Shown: piece after piece, positions 55,604 through 64,000 of the stretch
Numbering within the stretch: position 1 is the stretch's first letter
Layout of the letters: each line of letters opens with the position of its first letter
Assembly: GCF_900142885.1 (NCBI RefSeq)
Contig: NZ_FRCL01000001.1
Location: 352,311 to 416,310, forward strand
Length of the DNA: 64,000 nucleotides
Direction: 5' to 3'
From: Flavobacterium xinjiangense
Lineage (GTDB): Bacteria; Bacteroidota; Bacteroidia; Flavobacteriales; Flavobacteriaceae
The notes under the pieces: model-generated
What the model was told of the DNA's origin: nothing
The model's database searches: none
What the model saw: the letters and a program-made list of their open reading frames with translations, nothing else
Position numbers and translations under genes: made by a program

Positions 55604-56935
55604 ATGAATAATGTTCGGAACTGGTCCCTTACCGTCGCTGTTGCAGGCTTTCTATTTGGCTTTGATACCGTAGTTATATCGGGAGCTAATTTACCAATCA
55701 AAGAATTATGGCATACAACGCCATTGTTTCATGGTGTTTTTATAATGTCGATGGCATTGTGGGGTACAGTATTAGGCTCTTTATTGGGAGGTATTCCATG
55801 CGATAAATGGGGTAGAAAGAAAACACTATTTTGGATTGGAATCTTGTTTTTAGTATCCGCTTTAGGTTCAGCATTAGCGCCAAATCCCTATGTATTTTCT
55901 TTTTTCCGTTTTATTGGTGGTATTGGGGTTGGTGCATCATCTGTAGCGGCACCAATCTATATTTCAGAAATTTCTACTCCTGAGAACAGAGGAAAACTGG
56001 GCACGCTTTTTCAATTTAATATTGTTTTTGGTATCCTAATTGCCTTCTTCTCTAATTATTTATTCGAAGGATTTGCTGGCGACAACGACTGGCGATGGAT
56101 GATAGGTATTGTAGCGGCACCCGCCTTGATTTATAGTATTATTGTTTTGCAAATCCCGGACAGTCCGCGCTGGTTAATCTTAAAAAAGAAAGATGACGCT
56201 GCTGGAATAAAAGTTCTTGAAATGATCTACAATAAAGAAGAAGCTCTAGAAAATTTTCATGAAATTAAAAAAGATTTAGTTGACTCAACTGTCAAAGAAA
56301 CCATTTTTTCAAACAAATACAAATTGCCTGTAATTTTAGCTTTTCTATTGGCTTTTTTCAACCAATTGTCAGGAATCAATTTTATATTATATTATGCGCC
56401 CGAGATATTAGAAATGGCTGGTTTAGGATCCAAAGAATCGCTGATGAATTCTATATTAATTGGAGCTACAAACCTAATTTTCACCATTGCAGGCATGAGA
56501 CTAATCGATGTTTTAGGAAGAAAGCAACTGATGCTCATTGGGTCAATTGGATATATTGTCAGTTTAGCCATGGTCGCTTTAGCATTTTACAACAATCTAG
56601 GGTCTGTCACTTTAATGGCCTCTATAATGCTATTTATTGCATCTCACGCGATAGGGCAAGGCGCTGTAATTTGGGTTTTTATTTCAGAAATATTTCCAAA
56701 TAATGTCAGAGCCAAAGGGCAATCCTTTGGCACAGGAATTCATTGGATTTTTGCTGCCCTGATAACTTTAGCGGGACCTGTAGTGATTGATCTATTCAAA
56801 GAAAATCCTTGGCCAATATTTGCCTTCTTTGCCTTTATGATGGTTTTACAATTGGTATTTGTTTTATTTATGATGCCAGAAACCAAAGGATTAACACTTG
56901 AAGAAGTAGAACATAAAATGCTAAAAAATGAATAA
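55604..56935 (+). CDS. sugar-porter family MFS transporter (hexose/fructose importer)
   Basis: A 443-residue, 12-helix transporter of the sugar porter family. The family signatures are present: GGIPCDKWGRKKT after helix 2, PDSPRWL before the central loop, NQLSGINFILYYAPEI in helix 7, and PETKGLTLEEVE at the end. It probably brings monosaccharides released by GH32, GH13 or GH65 across the inner membrane. It lies 52 bp after GH32 and overlaps the kinase gene by 8 bp. Confidence 0.92.
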   Translation: MNNVRNWSLTVAVAGFLFGFDTVVISGANLPIKELWHTTPLFHGVFIMSMALWGTVLGSLLGGIPCDKWGRKKTLFWIGILFLVSALGSALAPNPYVFSFFRFIGGIGVGASSVAAPIYISEISTPENRGKLGTLFQFNIVFGILIAFFSNYLFEGFAGDNDWRWMIGIVAAPALIYSIIVLQIPDSPRWLILKKKDDAAGIKVLEMIYNKEEALENFHEIKKDLVDSTVKETIFSNKYKLPVILAFLLAFFNQLSGINFILYYAPEILEMAGLGSKESLMNSILIGATNLIFTIAGMRLIDVLGRKQLMLIGSIGYIVSLAMVALAFYNNLGSVTLMASIMLFIASHAIGQGAVIWVFISEIFPNNVRAKGQSFGTGIHWIFAALITLAGPVVIDLFKENPWPIFAFFAFMMVLQLVFVLFMMPETKGLTLEEVEHKMLKNE

Positions 56936-57836
56936 TCTAAAAAATGAAATAAGCGTTATCTGTTTTGGCGAAGTATTATTTGATGTTTTTCCGACACATA
57001 AAAAAATCGGTGGCGCACCATTGAATGTAGCATTACGTCTTACTTCCCTTGGCATAAACGCTCAAATAATAAGCAGAATTGGCAATGATGAAATTGGCAC
57101 GGAATTACTAACTTTCATTCAAAAAAATGGAATTAATCCTGTTTTTGTACAAATTGATCCTCATTTAGAAACCGGGCAAGTAATCGTAAAATTAAATGAT
57201 AAAGGATCTGCTTCCTATACCATCAAATATCCGGTCGCGTGGGATAAAATACGATGCAATCCCGAAATAGAAAATGCTGTAAAAAGAGCGGATGCATTTG
57301 TCTTCGGCAGTCTTGTTTGTAGAGATGTAACTTCTTGTAACACCTTGTTAGAGTTAATAAATTACGCGACCTACAAAATATTTGACGTCAATTTACGCGC
57401 TCCTTTTTACACAAAAAAAATATTAATTAGATTAATGTTACAGTCTGATTTCATAAAATTTAATGACGATGAGTTGTTTGAAATTTGCGCTCTCCTCCAT
57501 TCACCGTATCATTCACTAGAACAAAACATTATTTTTATTGCTGAACAAACTAACACGAGTCAAATTTGCGTTACTAAAGGCGATCACGGTGCTGTTTTAT
57601 ACCACAACGGAAAGATGTATTATAATAGTGGCTTTAAAATTAAAGTAATAGATACTGTAGGGTCTGGCGACTCTTTTCTAGCTGCGTTGTTAAGCAAGCT
57701 ATTAAAAGAAAACAATCCACAGGAGGCAATCAATTTTGCCTGCGCAATGGGTGCGTTAGTGGCTACTAATGAAGGTGCAAACCCAAAAATTCCAGAAAAA
57801 AAGATAAGACAATTTATAAATCCTTTAGACGAATAA
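56928..57836 (+). CDS. PfkB-family sugar kinase, probable fructokinase
   Basis: A 302-residue ribokinase-fold kinase with GEVLFDVFP, the substrate loop KIGGAPLNVALRLTSLG and the catalytic DTVGSGDSFLAALL (Asp near 245). It most likely phosphorylates fructose imported by the sugar porter. Its ATG overlaps the transporter stop by 8 bp (ATGAATAA), indicating coupled translation. It is clearly different in sequence from the kinase at 34008, so the two were probably recruited independently. Confidence 0.88.
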   Translation: MNNLKNEISVICFGEVLFDVFPTHKKIGGAPLNVALRLTSLGINAQIISRIGNDEIGTELLTFIQKNGINPVFVQIDPHLETGQVIVKLNDKGSASYTIKYPVAWDKIRCNPEIENAVKRADAFVFGSLVCRDVTSCNTLLELINYATYKIFDVNLRAPFYTKKILIRLMLQSDFIKFNDDELFEICALLHSPYHSLEQNIIFIAEQTNTSQICVTKGDHGAVLYHNGKMYYNSGFKIKVIDTVGSGDSFLAALLSKLLKENNPQEAINFACAMGALVATNEGANPKIPEKKIRQFINPLDE

Positions 57837-57862
57837 ATCGTATATACCATACTAATAAAATT

Positions 57863-59608
57863 ATGAGAATAGAAATCAATAAAATCAGGACATTAGAGCT
57901 TCTGCTGTTTTTATATTGTTTGTCCCATACTACTTTACAAGCACAAAAGACGAAAATGCCAATAGAAAAGAAATGGTGGAAAGAAGCAGTAGTTTATCAA
58001 ATTTACCCGAGAAGCTTTAAAGATAGCGATGGCGATGGTGTTGGAGATATAAAAGGAATTATTTCTAAACTTGACTATATTAAAAGTCTAGGCATCGATG
58101 CAGTTTGGCTTAATCCTATTTATTCATCTCCAAATGAGGATAATGGTTATGATATAAGCAATTATAGGGAAATCATGAAAGATTTCGGTACTATGCAAGA
58201 CTTTGACCTTTTGTTAAAAGAAATGCATAAGCGAGACATCAAACTCATAATGGATTTAGTAGTAAATCACAGCAGTGACGAGCACGAATGGTTTAAACAA
58301 TCTCGAAGTTCCAGAGACAATCCGTATAGAAATTATTACCACTGGTGGCCGGCCGAACAAGGAAAACCACCTTATAGATGGAGTTTTTTTGATGTCAATA
58401 GCGACGCCTGGAAATACGATGCGCAAACCAATTCCTATTACCTTCATTATTTCTCCCAAAAACAACCTGATTTAAACTGGGAAAACCCAAAAGTTAGAAA
58501 TGAAGTTTATGACATTATGCGTTTCTGGTTAGACAAAGGCATCGATGGTTTTAGAATGGATGCCTTTCAGTTTGCTTCTAAAGATACCACTTGGCCGGAA
58601 TTACCAAAAGGATATGAAAAAAATATCATAAAATACTATGGGGTTGGACCTCATTTACATGAGTATTTGCAAGAAATGAACAAGGAAGTTTTTAGCAAGT
58701 ATGATATCATGACTGTTGCAGAAGGGGCAGGAAGTTCTCCTGAAGATGCGATGCAATTTGTAGATCCAGACCGAAAAGAATTAAACATGGCATACCATTT
58801 TGAAAGTGTAGATATTGGTAACCATTTAAAAGATTTTGGTCTTGTAAAATACAAAGATATTTTTTCTAGATATGACCAAGCATTTAAAGATAAAGGATGG
58901 CTTGCCATATTTCTGGCAAATCACGACCAACCCAGAATGGTCAGTAAGTTTGGGAATGACACTCCTAAATTCAGAGCAATATCTTCAAAAATGCTATCAA
59001 CATTTGTACTCACAATGAGAGGAACACCCTATTATTATTGCGGAGATGAATTGGGTATGGACAACATTCGATTTAATTCAATTGAAGATTATAAAGATGT
59101 GGACACCCGTAATAAATATATTGGTTTGAAAAACAAGGGCGGAGATCTTCGAGCTTTTTTAGAACAGCAAAAACAAACTTCCAGAGAAAATGGAAGAACA
59201 CCATTTCAATGGGACACCACTGAAAATGAGGGTTTTACTACTGGAACACCATGGTTGAAGATAAATCCAAACTACAAAACTGTAAATGCTGAGGCACAAG
59301 AAAAAGACCAAAATTCTACATTAAACTATTTTAGAAAATTGGTGAAATTACGCAAGCAAGAACCTGCATTTGTTTATGGAAATTACACGTTATTAGACAA
59401 AGAAAACCCAAACGTTTATGCCTATAAAAGAGAACTAAATGGCAAAAAATTTATTGTTTTATTGAATTTTTCTGATACAGATGCAAATTATAATATTGGA
59501 TTTTTAACCCTTAAGTCAAAAATTATTTTAGGTAATTATAAAAGCCGGAAAGGTATAAAACCGAATATATTGCAACCTTATGAGGCGCAAATAATAGAAC
59601 TTAAATAG
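57863..59608 (+). CDS. exported GH13 alpha-glucosidase
   Basis: A 581-residue alpha-amylase-family enzyme with a signal peptide (ELLLFLYCLSHTTLQAQ). The GH13 conserved regions are complete: DLVVNHSSDEHEWF, GFRMDAFQF (nucleophile Asp near 233), TVAEGAG (Glu near 286) and ANHDQPR (Asp near 355). The QIYPRSFKDSDGDGVGD start and NPIYSSPNEDNGYDISNY are typical of oligo-1,6-glucosidase/alpha-glucosidase/sucrose-hydrolase subfamilies. It would act in the periplasm on sucrose, isomaltose or maltose-type sugars. It follows the kinase by 26 bp and ends the operon. Confidence 0.9.
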   Translation: MRIEINKIRTLELLLFLYCLSHTTLQAQKTKMPIEKKWWKEAVVYQIYPRSFKDSDGDGVGDIKGIISKLDYIKSLGIDAVWLNPIYSSPNEDNGYDISNYREIMKDFGTMQDFDLLLKEMHKRDIKLIMDLVVNHSSDEHEWFKQSRSSRDNPYRNYYHWWPAEQGKPPYRWSFFDVNSDAWKYDAQTNSYYLHYFSQKQPDLNWENPKVRNEVYDIMRFWLDKGIDGFRMDAFQFASKDTTWPELPKGYEKNIIKYYGVGPHLHEYLQEMNKEVFSKYDIMTVAEGAGSSPEDAMQFVDPDRKELNMAYHFESVDIGNHLKDFGLVKYKDIFSRYDQAFKDKGWLAIFLANHDQPRMVSKFGNDTPKFRAISSKMLSTFVLTMRGTPYYYCGDELGMDNIRFNSIEDYKDVDTRNKYIGLKNKGGDLRAFLEQQKQTSRENGRTPFQWDTTENEGFTTGTPWLKINPNYKTVNAEAQEKDQNSTLNYFRKLVKLRKQEPAFVYGNYTLLDKENPNVYAYKRELNGKKFIVLLNFSDTDANYNIGFLTLKSKIILGNYKSRKGIKPNILQPYEAQIIELK

Positions 59609-59690
59609 CGTCTATTATTTAAATTTAATCTAAACAAAGAACCTAACCCGTACATAAAAAATACTTAAAGCTAAACTGTTTTTTTGAAAA

Positions 59691-59721
59691 TTGATTTACA
59701 ATGATAAAAATTGTAAGTTTG
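59691..59721 (+). promoter_or_regulatory. promoter of the first lacI-family gene
   Basis: TTG (59691-59693), 20 nt, TAAGTTTG (59714-59721): a good Bacteroidota promoter match. Inverted repeats TTACAAT / ATTGTAA (59696-59702 and 59710-59716) and TGTTT...AAACA just downstream overlap the promoter and start region and may be protein-binding sites, but they do not match the AACGTT operator. Confidence 0.6.
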
Positions 59722-59764
59722 TTTTCACGAAACAGTTACTTTTTATTTTAAAATTTGGGCAATC

Positions 59765-60784
59765 ATGAAAGAAACCACTCTTAAGCAAATTGCCACAGAA
59801 CTTGGAATTTCTATTACAACAGTTTCAAAGGCGTTAAAAAATTATCCTGATGTAAGTGAATCCACCAAAAAAGCCGTCAAAGATTTAGCGATAGCTTTGC
59901 ACTATACTCCTAACAGCTTTGCCGTTAATCTAAGAACCAAAGAGTCTAAAACCATAGGTTTAATACTTCCTACCGTTTTGCACGATTTTTTTTCAAAAGT
60001 GATTGATGGAATTCTTGAAGAAGCAGAAAAAAGGAACTATCTGGTTATTATTTTACAATCTAATGAAAAATATGAACTTGAAAAAAAACAAATTGATTTA
60101 CTATTAAGCAAAAGAGTCGATGGAATATTACTTTCCTTATCTAATGAAACGGGAGAATTCCATCACCTGAAAACTATTTTTGAACACAATACTCCCTTAG
60201 TACTTTTTGATAAAATTGCAAAAATAGTCAACTGTTCAAAAGTTAGCATAAATGATAAAAAAGCGGCTTATGATGCTGTCACTTATCTTATAAAAAAAGG
60301 ATATAAAAAAATTGCACATTTCAGAGGTTCGTATATGCCTCAAAATTCTATCGATCGTTTTTTAGGTTACAAAAAAGCACTCGAAGACCACGATATCAAC
60401 TATGATTCATCATTAGTTTTTGTATGCGATAACAACACGGATTTCGAAGATGGATATGAAAATGCTAGAAAAGCAATTGCCGAGCAACCAGAGATCGATG
60501 CTATTTTTGCAGTGACAGATTTGGTTGCAATTGGCGCAATCAAATATTTTAACGAAAGGGGTATCAAAATCCCACAACAGATTGCCATTTTCGGATTCAG
60601 CAACTGGTTTATGTCTTCCCTTATTACCCCAAAACTCAGTACAATTGACCAACCTGGGTTTGAAATTGGAAGAACAGCAGCAGCAATTTTATTTGATGAA
60701 ATCTATTCAAAAAAAAATAACCTACCTATAGTTTTTCAATCAATTGAACTAGAAACAAGTATAATTGAAAGGCAGTCAACATAA
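59765..60784 (+). CDS. LacI-family transcriptional regulator, first of two
   Basis: A 339-residue regulator with an N-terminal helix-turn-helix (TLKQIATELGISITTVSKALK, about 5-25), the hinge helix region (PNSFAVNLRT, with the intercalating Leu), and a periplasmic-binding-protein-like effector domain (about 60-335). It is the likely regulator of the three AACGTTTTCG operators in the window. It follows the GH13 gene by 156 bp with its own promoter. About 60% of residues appear to match the next gene by eye, with an identical recognition helix. The effector sugar cannot be read from the sequence. Confidence 0.92.
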   Translation: MKETTLKQIATELGISITTVSKALKNYPDVSESTKKAVKDLAIALHYTPNSFAVNLRTKESKTIGLILPTVLHDFFSKVIDGILEEAEKRNYLVIILQSNEKYELEKKQIDLLLSKRVDGILLSLSNETGEFHHLKTIFEHNTPLVLFDKIAKIVNCSKVSINDKKAAYDAVTYLIKKGYKKIAHFRGSYMPQNSIDRFLGYKKALEDHDINYDSSLVFVCDNNTDFEDGYENARKAIAEQPEIDAIFAVTDLVAIGAIKYFNERGIKIPQQIAIFGFSNWFMSSLITPKLSTIDQPGFEIGRTAAAILFDEIYSKKNNLPIVFQSIELETSIIERQST

Positions 60785-61014
60785 AAATAACAACCTAATC
60801 TGCTATTTATTTAATTTAACTAATCAATATTAATTTGTTTATTTTGCTAAAATCATAAGAAATTAGATTAAAATTAATATCTTGGTAAGGAATATTTTAT
60901 GTTGTTATAGTACCCATCGACATAAAGCAAGATATAAATATATATATAGGATTCAGGTAGAATGATTTTGCTGAAAAATATTTTTCTAAACTAAAATAAG
61001 TACAAAATAGATTC

Positions 61015-62040
61015 ATGAAAGATATTACCCTTAAAGAAATTGCAACTAAATTGGGAATTTCGATTACCACAGTTTCAAAAGCTTTGAAAAACTATCCAGA
61101 TGTCAGTGCCAAAACAAAAAAAGCAGTAATTGATCTTGCACAAACGCTACATTACACACCAAATAGTTTTGCCGTAAATTTAAGAACTAAAGAATCAAAA
61201 ACAATTGGTTTAATTATTCCTGAGGTAGTACACCATTTTTTTTCGAATGTAGTTAACGCAATTATTGATGAAGCTGAAAAAAATGGTTATCTAGTCATCA
61301 TTCTGCAATCCAATGAGTCTTTAGAACTAGAGAAAAAACAAGTTGAATTACTTATTAATAAGCGCGTTGATGGCATCATTATGTCCCTTTCAAACGAGTC
61401 AAATAATGATGACCATATTAAGGAAATAATCAGCAGGAACATTCCTTTTGTTATGTTTGACAAAATCAATAAACTTACTACCTGCTCAAAAGTAATAATT
61501 GATGACCAAAAGGCGGCTTTTAATGCAGTCCAACACTTAATAGATACTGGCTGTAAAAGAATCGTTCATATCAGAGGTCCATTAAACCCTCAAAATTCAA
61601 TTGACCGATATATTGGCTATAAAAAAGCATTAGAAAAAAATCATATTCCTTTTGATGCTAAATTGGTTTACACTTGTGAAAAAGTAACTTTTGAAGAAGG
61701 ATTCGATTTTGCCAGACAGATAATAAAGGAGCATCCTGATGTGGACGGAATCTTTGCAATTACAGATTTAGTAGCCGTTGGTGTTTTAACTTATTTTAAC
61801 GATAACGACATTAAAATTCCTGAACAAGTAGCCATAATCGGTTTCAGTAACTGGTTTATGTCTCAAGTTCTTACGCCAAAATTAAGCAGTGTAGAACAAC
61901 CCAGCCACGAAATGGGAGTTCAATCATTCACTTTGCTATTGGAAGAAATGATTTGTCATAAAGAAGGTTTACACTATACGCCAAGAACTGTTGAGCTACA
62001 AACTTGTAATATAATCAGAGAATCTACGGTTAGACCATAG
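61015..62040 (+). CDS. LacI-family transcriptional regulator, second of two
   Basis: A 341-residue paralog of the preceding regulator with the same layout and an identical recognition-helix stretch SITTVSKALKNYPDVS, but a diverged effector-binding domain. Both proteins could bind the same operators while sensing different sugars, for example sucrose and trehalose; this is inference. The 230 bp upstream (60785-61014) are AT-rich and show no clear TAnnTTTG promoter. It converges with queG. Confidence 0.92.
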   Translation: MKDITLKEIATKLGISITTVSKALKNYPDVSAKTKKAVIDLAQTLHYTPNSFAVNLRTKESKTIGLIIPEVVHHFFSNVVNAIIDEAEKNGYLVIILQSNESLELEKKQVELLINKRVDGIIMSLSNESNNDDHIKEIISRNIPFVMFDKINKLTTCSKVIIDDQKAAFNAVQHLIDTGCKRIVHIRGPLNPQNSIDRYIGYKKALEKNHIPFDAKLVYTCEKVTFEEGFDFARQIIKEHPDVDGIFAITDLVAVGVLTYFNDNDIKIPEQVAIIGFSNWFMSQVLTPKLSSVEQPSHEMGVQSFTLLLEEMICHKEGLHYTPRTVELQTCNIIRESTVRP

Positions 62041-62084
62041 TCTTTATAAACAAATACAGATTCACACAAACCGTATCTACTCTA

Positions 62085-63017
62085 TTATTGCAAAAAATCA
62101 ATATTCCTTTTAATTCCTTTAAATTTTGCTCTTTTTAAAGGTGAATCTTTAAAAACCACCCTAAAAGTTTCTTCTGTGATTTCTTTCCAATCTTTTTTGG
62201 TCATAGAAAGAAGTTCAGGATTTGGGTTAAATAAAGGTTCGTTATTCGCTTTCGAAAATTTATTCCACGGACAAACGTCCTGACAAACATCACATCCAAA
62301 AGCCCAATCGTCAAACTTTCCTTTCATCTCCTGAGGAATATTTTCTTTAAGTTCAATTGTAAAATAAGAGATGCACTTACTTCCATCAACGATATATGGA
62401 GCAACTATTGCTTCAGTGGGACAGGCGTCTATGCATGCGGTACAAGTTCCGCAATGATCAGTAGTAGCATTATCATATTCCAAATTTAAGTCAACAATTA
62501 GTTCCGCAATGAAGTAAAAAGAGCCTACTTTTTGCGTTAACAAATTACTGTTTTTACCTATCCATCCTAAACCACTTTTCGCAGCCCATGCTTTGTCTAG
62601 CACTGGTGCAGAATCTACAAATGCACGCCCGGAAACATCGCCGATAGATGACTGGATTGCAAAAAGTAATTCTTTCAACTTTTCCTTGATGACAAAATGA
62701 TAATCGTACCCGTAAGCATACTTTGAGATTTTGTAGGTTTCTGACGTAACGATTTGTGATTGCAACTGATCAGGATAATAATTCAGTAACAGAGAAATCA
62801 CACTTTTTGCATCATCAACAAGTAAAGTCGGGTCTAACCTTTTATCGAAATGATTTTCCATATATGACATCTCACCATTTCGATTGTTCTTTAACCAATT
62901 TTCTAACCGTGGAGCTTCCTCCTCTAAATACCCGGCTTTGGATATGCCGCAAGCTAAAAATCCAAGGCGTTTTGCTTCGGATTTAATAAACTCTGTATAT
63001 TTAGATTTTTGAATTAT
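62085..63017 (-). CDS. queG: epoxyqueuosine reductase QueG, apparently without a canonical start codon
   Basis: QueG reduces epoxyqueuosine to queuosine in tRNA using cobalamin and two [4Fe-4S] clusters. Both cluster motifs are present: [12 protein letters not shown] and CDVCQDVCP. The first in-frame ATG is at 62870, but the family N-terminus is encoded upstream of it: translated residues include [20 protein letters not shown] and [14 protein letters not shown]. Between these and the in-frame TAG at 63048 there is no ATG, GTG or TTG. ATA (63015-63017) or ATT (63012-63014) stands where the start should be. The coordinates given assume the ATA. It may be a rare start, a start-codon mutation or a sequencing error. 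Confidence 0.85.
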   Translation of the reverse strand: MIQKSKYTEFIKSEAKRLGFLACGISKAGYLEEEAPRLENWLKNNRNGEMSYMENHFDKRLDPTLLVDDAKSVISLLLNYYPDQLQSQIVTSETYKISKYAYGYDYHFVIKEKLKELLFAIQSSIGDVSGRAFVDSAPVLDKAWAAKSGLGWIGKNSNLLTQKVGSFYFIAELIVDLNLEYDNATTDHCGTCTACIDACPTEAIVAPYIVDGSKCISYFTIELKENIPQEMKGKFDDWAFGCDVCQDVCPWNKFSKANNEPLFNPNPELLSMTKKDWKEITEETFRVVFKDSPLKRAKFKGIKRNIDFLQ

Positions 63018-63151
63018 GACTAAAAAATTAAAATTTACAACTAAATACTAGCCTGAAACAATCGATATCCTATCATATTTTTTGACAAAATATATTTAGC
63101 GAGTACCAGGACGCGAGCGTAGCGAACTGACAAAGTAAATAGTTCCAAATA

Positions 63152-64000
63152 CTAAAATAAACCACCTTGAATATTAGTGTTTATTTTCCCTAAATGCTTG
63201 TAAGCTTTATCTGTGACTTCACGTCCCCTTGGTGTTCTCATAATGAAACCTTCTTGGATTAAGAAAGGTTCATATACTTCCTCGATGGTTTCACTACTTT
63301 CAGATACCGCTGTGGCCAAAGTTGATAAACCAACAGGACCACCTTTAAATTTATCAATGATTGTTGACAGTATTTTATTGTCCATTTCATCTAAACCATG
63401 AGCGTCAACATTAAGCGCTTTTAAGGCATAACGAGCAATTTCAATATCAATGGTACCATTCCCTTTGATTTGAGCAAAATCCCGTACTCTACGCAGCAAA
63501 GCATTGGCGATACGGGGAGTTCCCCTACTCCTACCCGCAATTTCGATAGCAGCCTCCATCGATATTGGCATTTTAAATATACTAGCGCTTCTTTCCACAA
63601 TGGTAGTCAATAATTCGGTTGTATAATATTGAAGACGAGAAGCGATTCCAAAACGAGCTCTCATTGGAGCTGTTAACAAACCGGATCGCGTTGTTGCACC
63701 AATTAAAGTAAAGGGATTTAAATTAATTTGAACTGTTCTTGCATTAGGCCCAGATTCAATCATTATGTCAATTTTGAAATCTTCCATTGCCGAATATAAA
63801 TATTCTTCAACAATAGGGCTTAAACGATGGATTTCATCAATAAACAATACATCTCTCTCTTCAAGATTGGTGAGTAAACCAGCTAAGTCACCAGGTTTAT
63901 CTAAAACAGGTCCTGAAGTAATTTTAATTCCAACATTTAATTCATTGGCAAGAATATTAGCCAACGTAGTTTTTCCCAAACCAGGAGGGCCATGAAAAAG
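63152..64000 (-). CDS. ruvB: Holliday junction helicase RuvB, 5' end cut by the window
   Basis: RuvB is the AAA+ motor that drives branch migration with RuvA. The window holds about 282 C-terminal residues. The part present runs from [13 protein letters not shown] (Walker A) at the window edge through DEIHRL (Walker B) and GATTRSG (sensor 1) to the winged-helix domain ending [22 protein letters not shown]. The N-terminal 50 or so residues lie beyond position 64000. It is upstream of queG, 134 bp apart. Confidence 0.97.
   Translation of the reverse strand, partial: LFHGPPGLGKTTLANILANELNVGIKITSGPVLDKPGDLAGLLTNLEERDVLFIDEIHRLSPIVEEYLYSAMEDFKIDIMIESGPNARTVQINLNPFTLIGATTRSGLLTAPMRARFGIASRLQYYTTELLTTIVERSASIFKMPISMEAAIEIAGRSRGTPRIANALLRRVRDFAQIKGNGTIDIEIARYALKALNVDAHGLDEMDNKILSTIIDKFKGGPVGLSTLATAVSESSETIEEVYEPFLIQEGFIMRTPRGREVTDKAYKHLGKINTNIQGGLF

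Noticed and set aside
59720..59734. TGTTTTCACGAAACA inverted repeat at the start of the first lacI gene as a fourth LacI operator
   Set aside because: The half-sites point the opposite way to the AACGTT operators and the central CG core is missing, so it is not the same site class.
63096..63133. Locally GC-richer patch (GACGCGAGCGTAGCGAACTG) between queG and ruvB as a mobile-element remnant
   Set aside because: Short, no clear terminal repeats or target duplication and no second copy in the window.
1..64000. tRNA, rRNA, CRISPR array, insertion sequence, prophage or replication origin
   Set aside because: No cloverleaf, rRNA-like, regularly spaced repeat, transposase, integrase or origin features were recognised in any intergenic region.

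Overview
The window looks like a chromosomal segment of a member of the Flavobacteriaceae, most likely Flavobacterium or a close relative. The DNA is AT-rich. Promoters where visible match the Bacteroidota pattern (TTTG or TTG, about 20 nt, then TAnnTTTG). It carries the gliding/type IX secretion genes sprA and remB, a PorP/SprF-like protein, SusC/SusD and a Bacteroidota-style split set of cytochrome oxidase genes. No rRNA, tRNA, CRISPR array, insertion sequence or prophage was seen.

Region 1 (1-10.9 kb) is mostly housekeeping: the 3' end of an OmpH/Skp-like gene, murI, a gamma-carbonic-anhydrase-like protein, a PorP/SprF-like protein, an Nfu-type Fe-S protein, dodecin, an amphipathic repeat protein, an MscS channel, tsaB, a TolC/adaptor efflux pair without its inner-membrane partner, and a DUF4403 lipoprotein. 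Region 2 (10.9-16.1 kb) is a minus-strand cytochrome oxidase assembly and subunit cluster: ctaB, two subunit III proteins, subunit IV, a Cys-less SCO-like protein, SCO, DUF420 and a small CxxC protein. Region 3 (16.2-30.8 kb) holds remB-deoC, then sprA-gcvH-vanZ behind ruvA, the malic enzyme/phosphotransacetylase fusion maeB and a CBS-domain protein.

Region 4 (30.9-62 kb) is the accessory part: a large sugar-utilisation locus built from three LacI-operator-linked blocks. Block A (37.4 to 30.9 kb, minus) encodes a sucrose-type GPH permease, a GH100-like cytosolic invertase, a PfkB kinase and an unusual fusion of an MFS transporter to a neutral-type trehalase. Block B (51.2 to 46.7 kb, minus) is SusC/SusD. 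Block C is divergent: an exported GH65 enzyme on the minus strand, and on the plus strand a GH32 lipoprotein, a sugar-porter MFS, a second PfkB kinase and an exported GH13 glucosidase. Two tandem LacI regulators follow. Each block has a two-part operator with core AACGTTTTCG and a second palindrome CGAAAACGTTTTCG, centres 20-21 bp apart. Together the genes would take up sucrose, fructans and alpha-glucosides including trehalose, cut them outside or inside the cell, and phosphorylate the fructose. Between blocks A and B sits an operator-free operon of two very large FG-GAP/UnbV lipoproteins, a vanadium-haloperoxidase/PAP2-like lipoprotein and a GyrI-like membrane-anchored protein. Its function is not known, and it is a good candidate for an undescribed system.

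Region 5 (62-64 kb) has queG, which appears to lack a canonical start codon, and the 3' part of ruvB, cut by the window end.

Several genes have TTG or GTG starts, or starts that had to be moved downstream because a promoter or terminator lies inside the longest open frame. These are noted gene by gene. All functions come from reading motifs and context; no database search was run.
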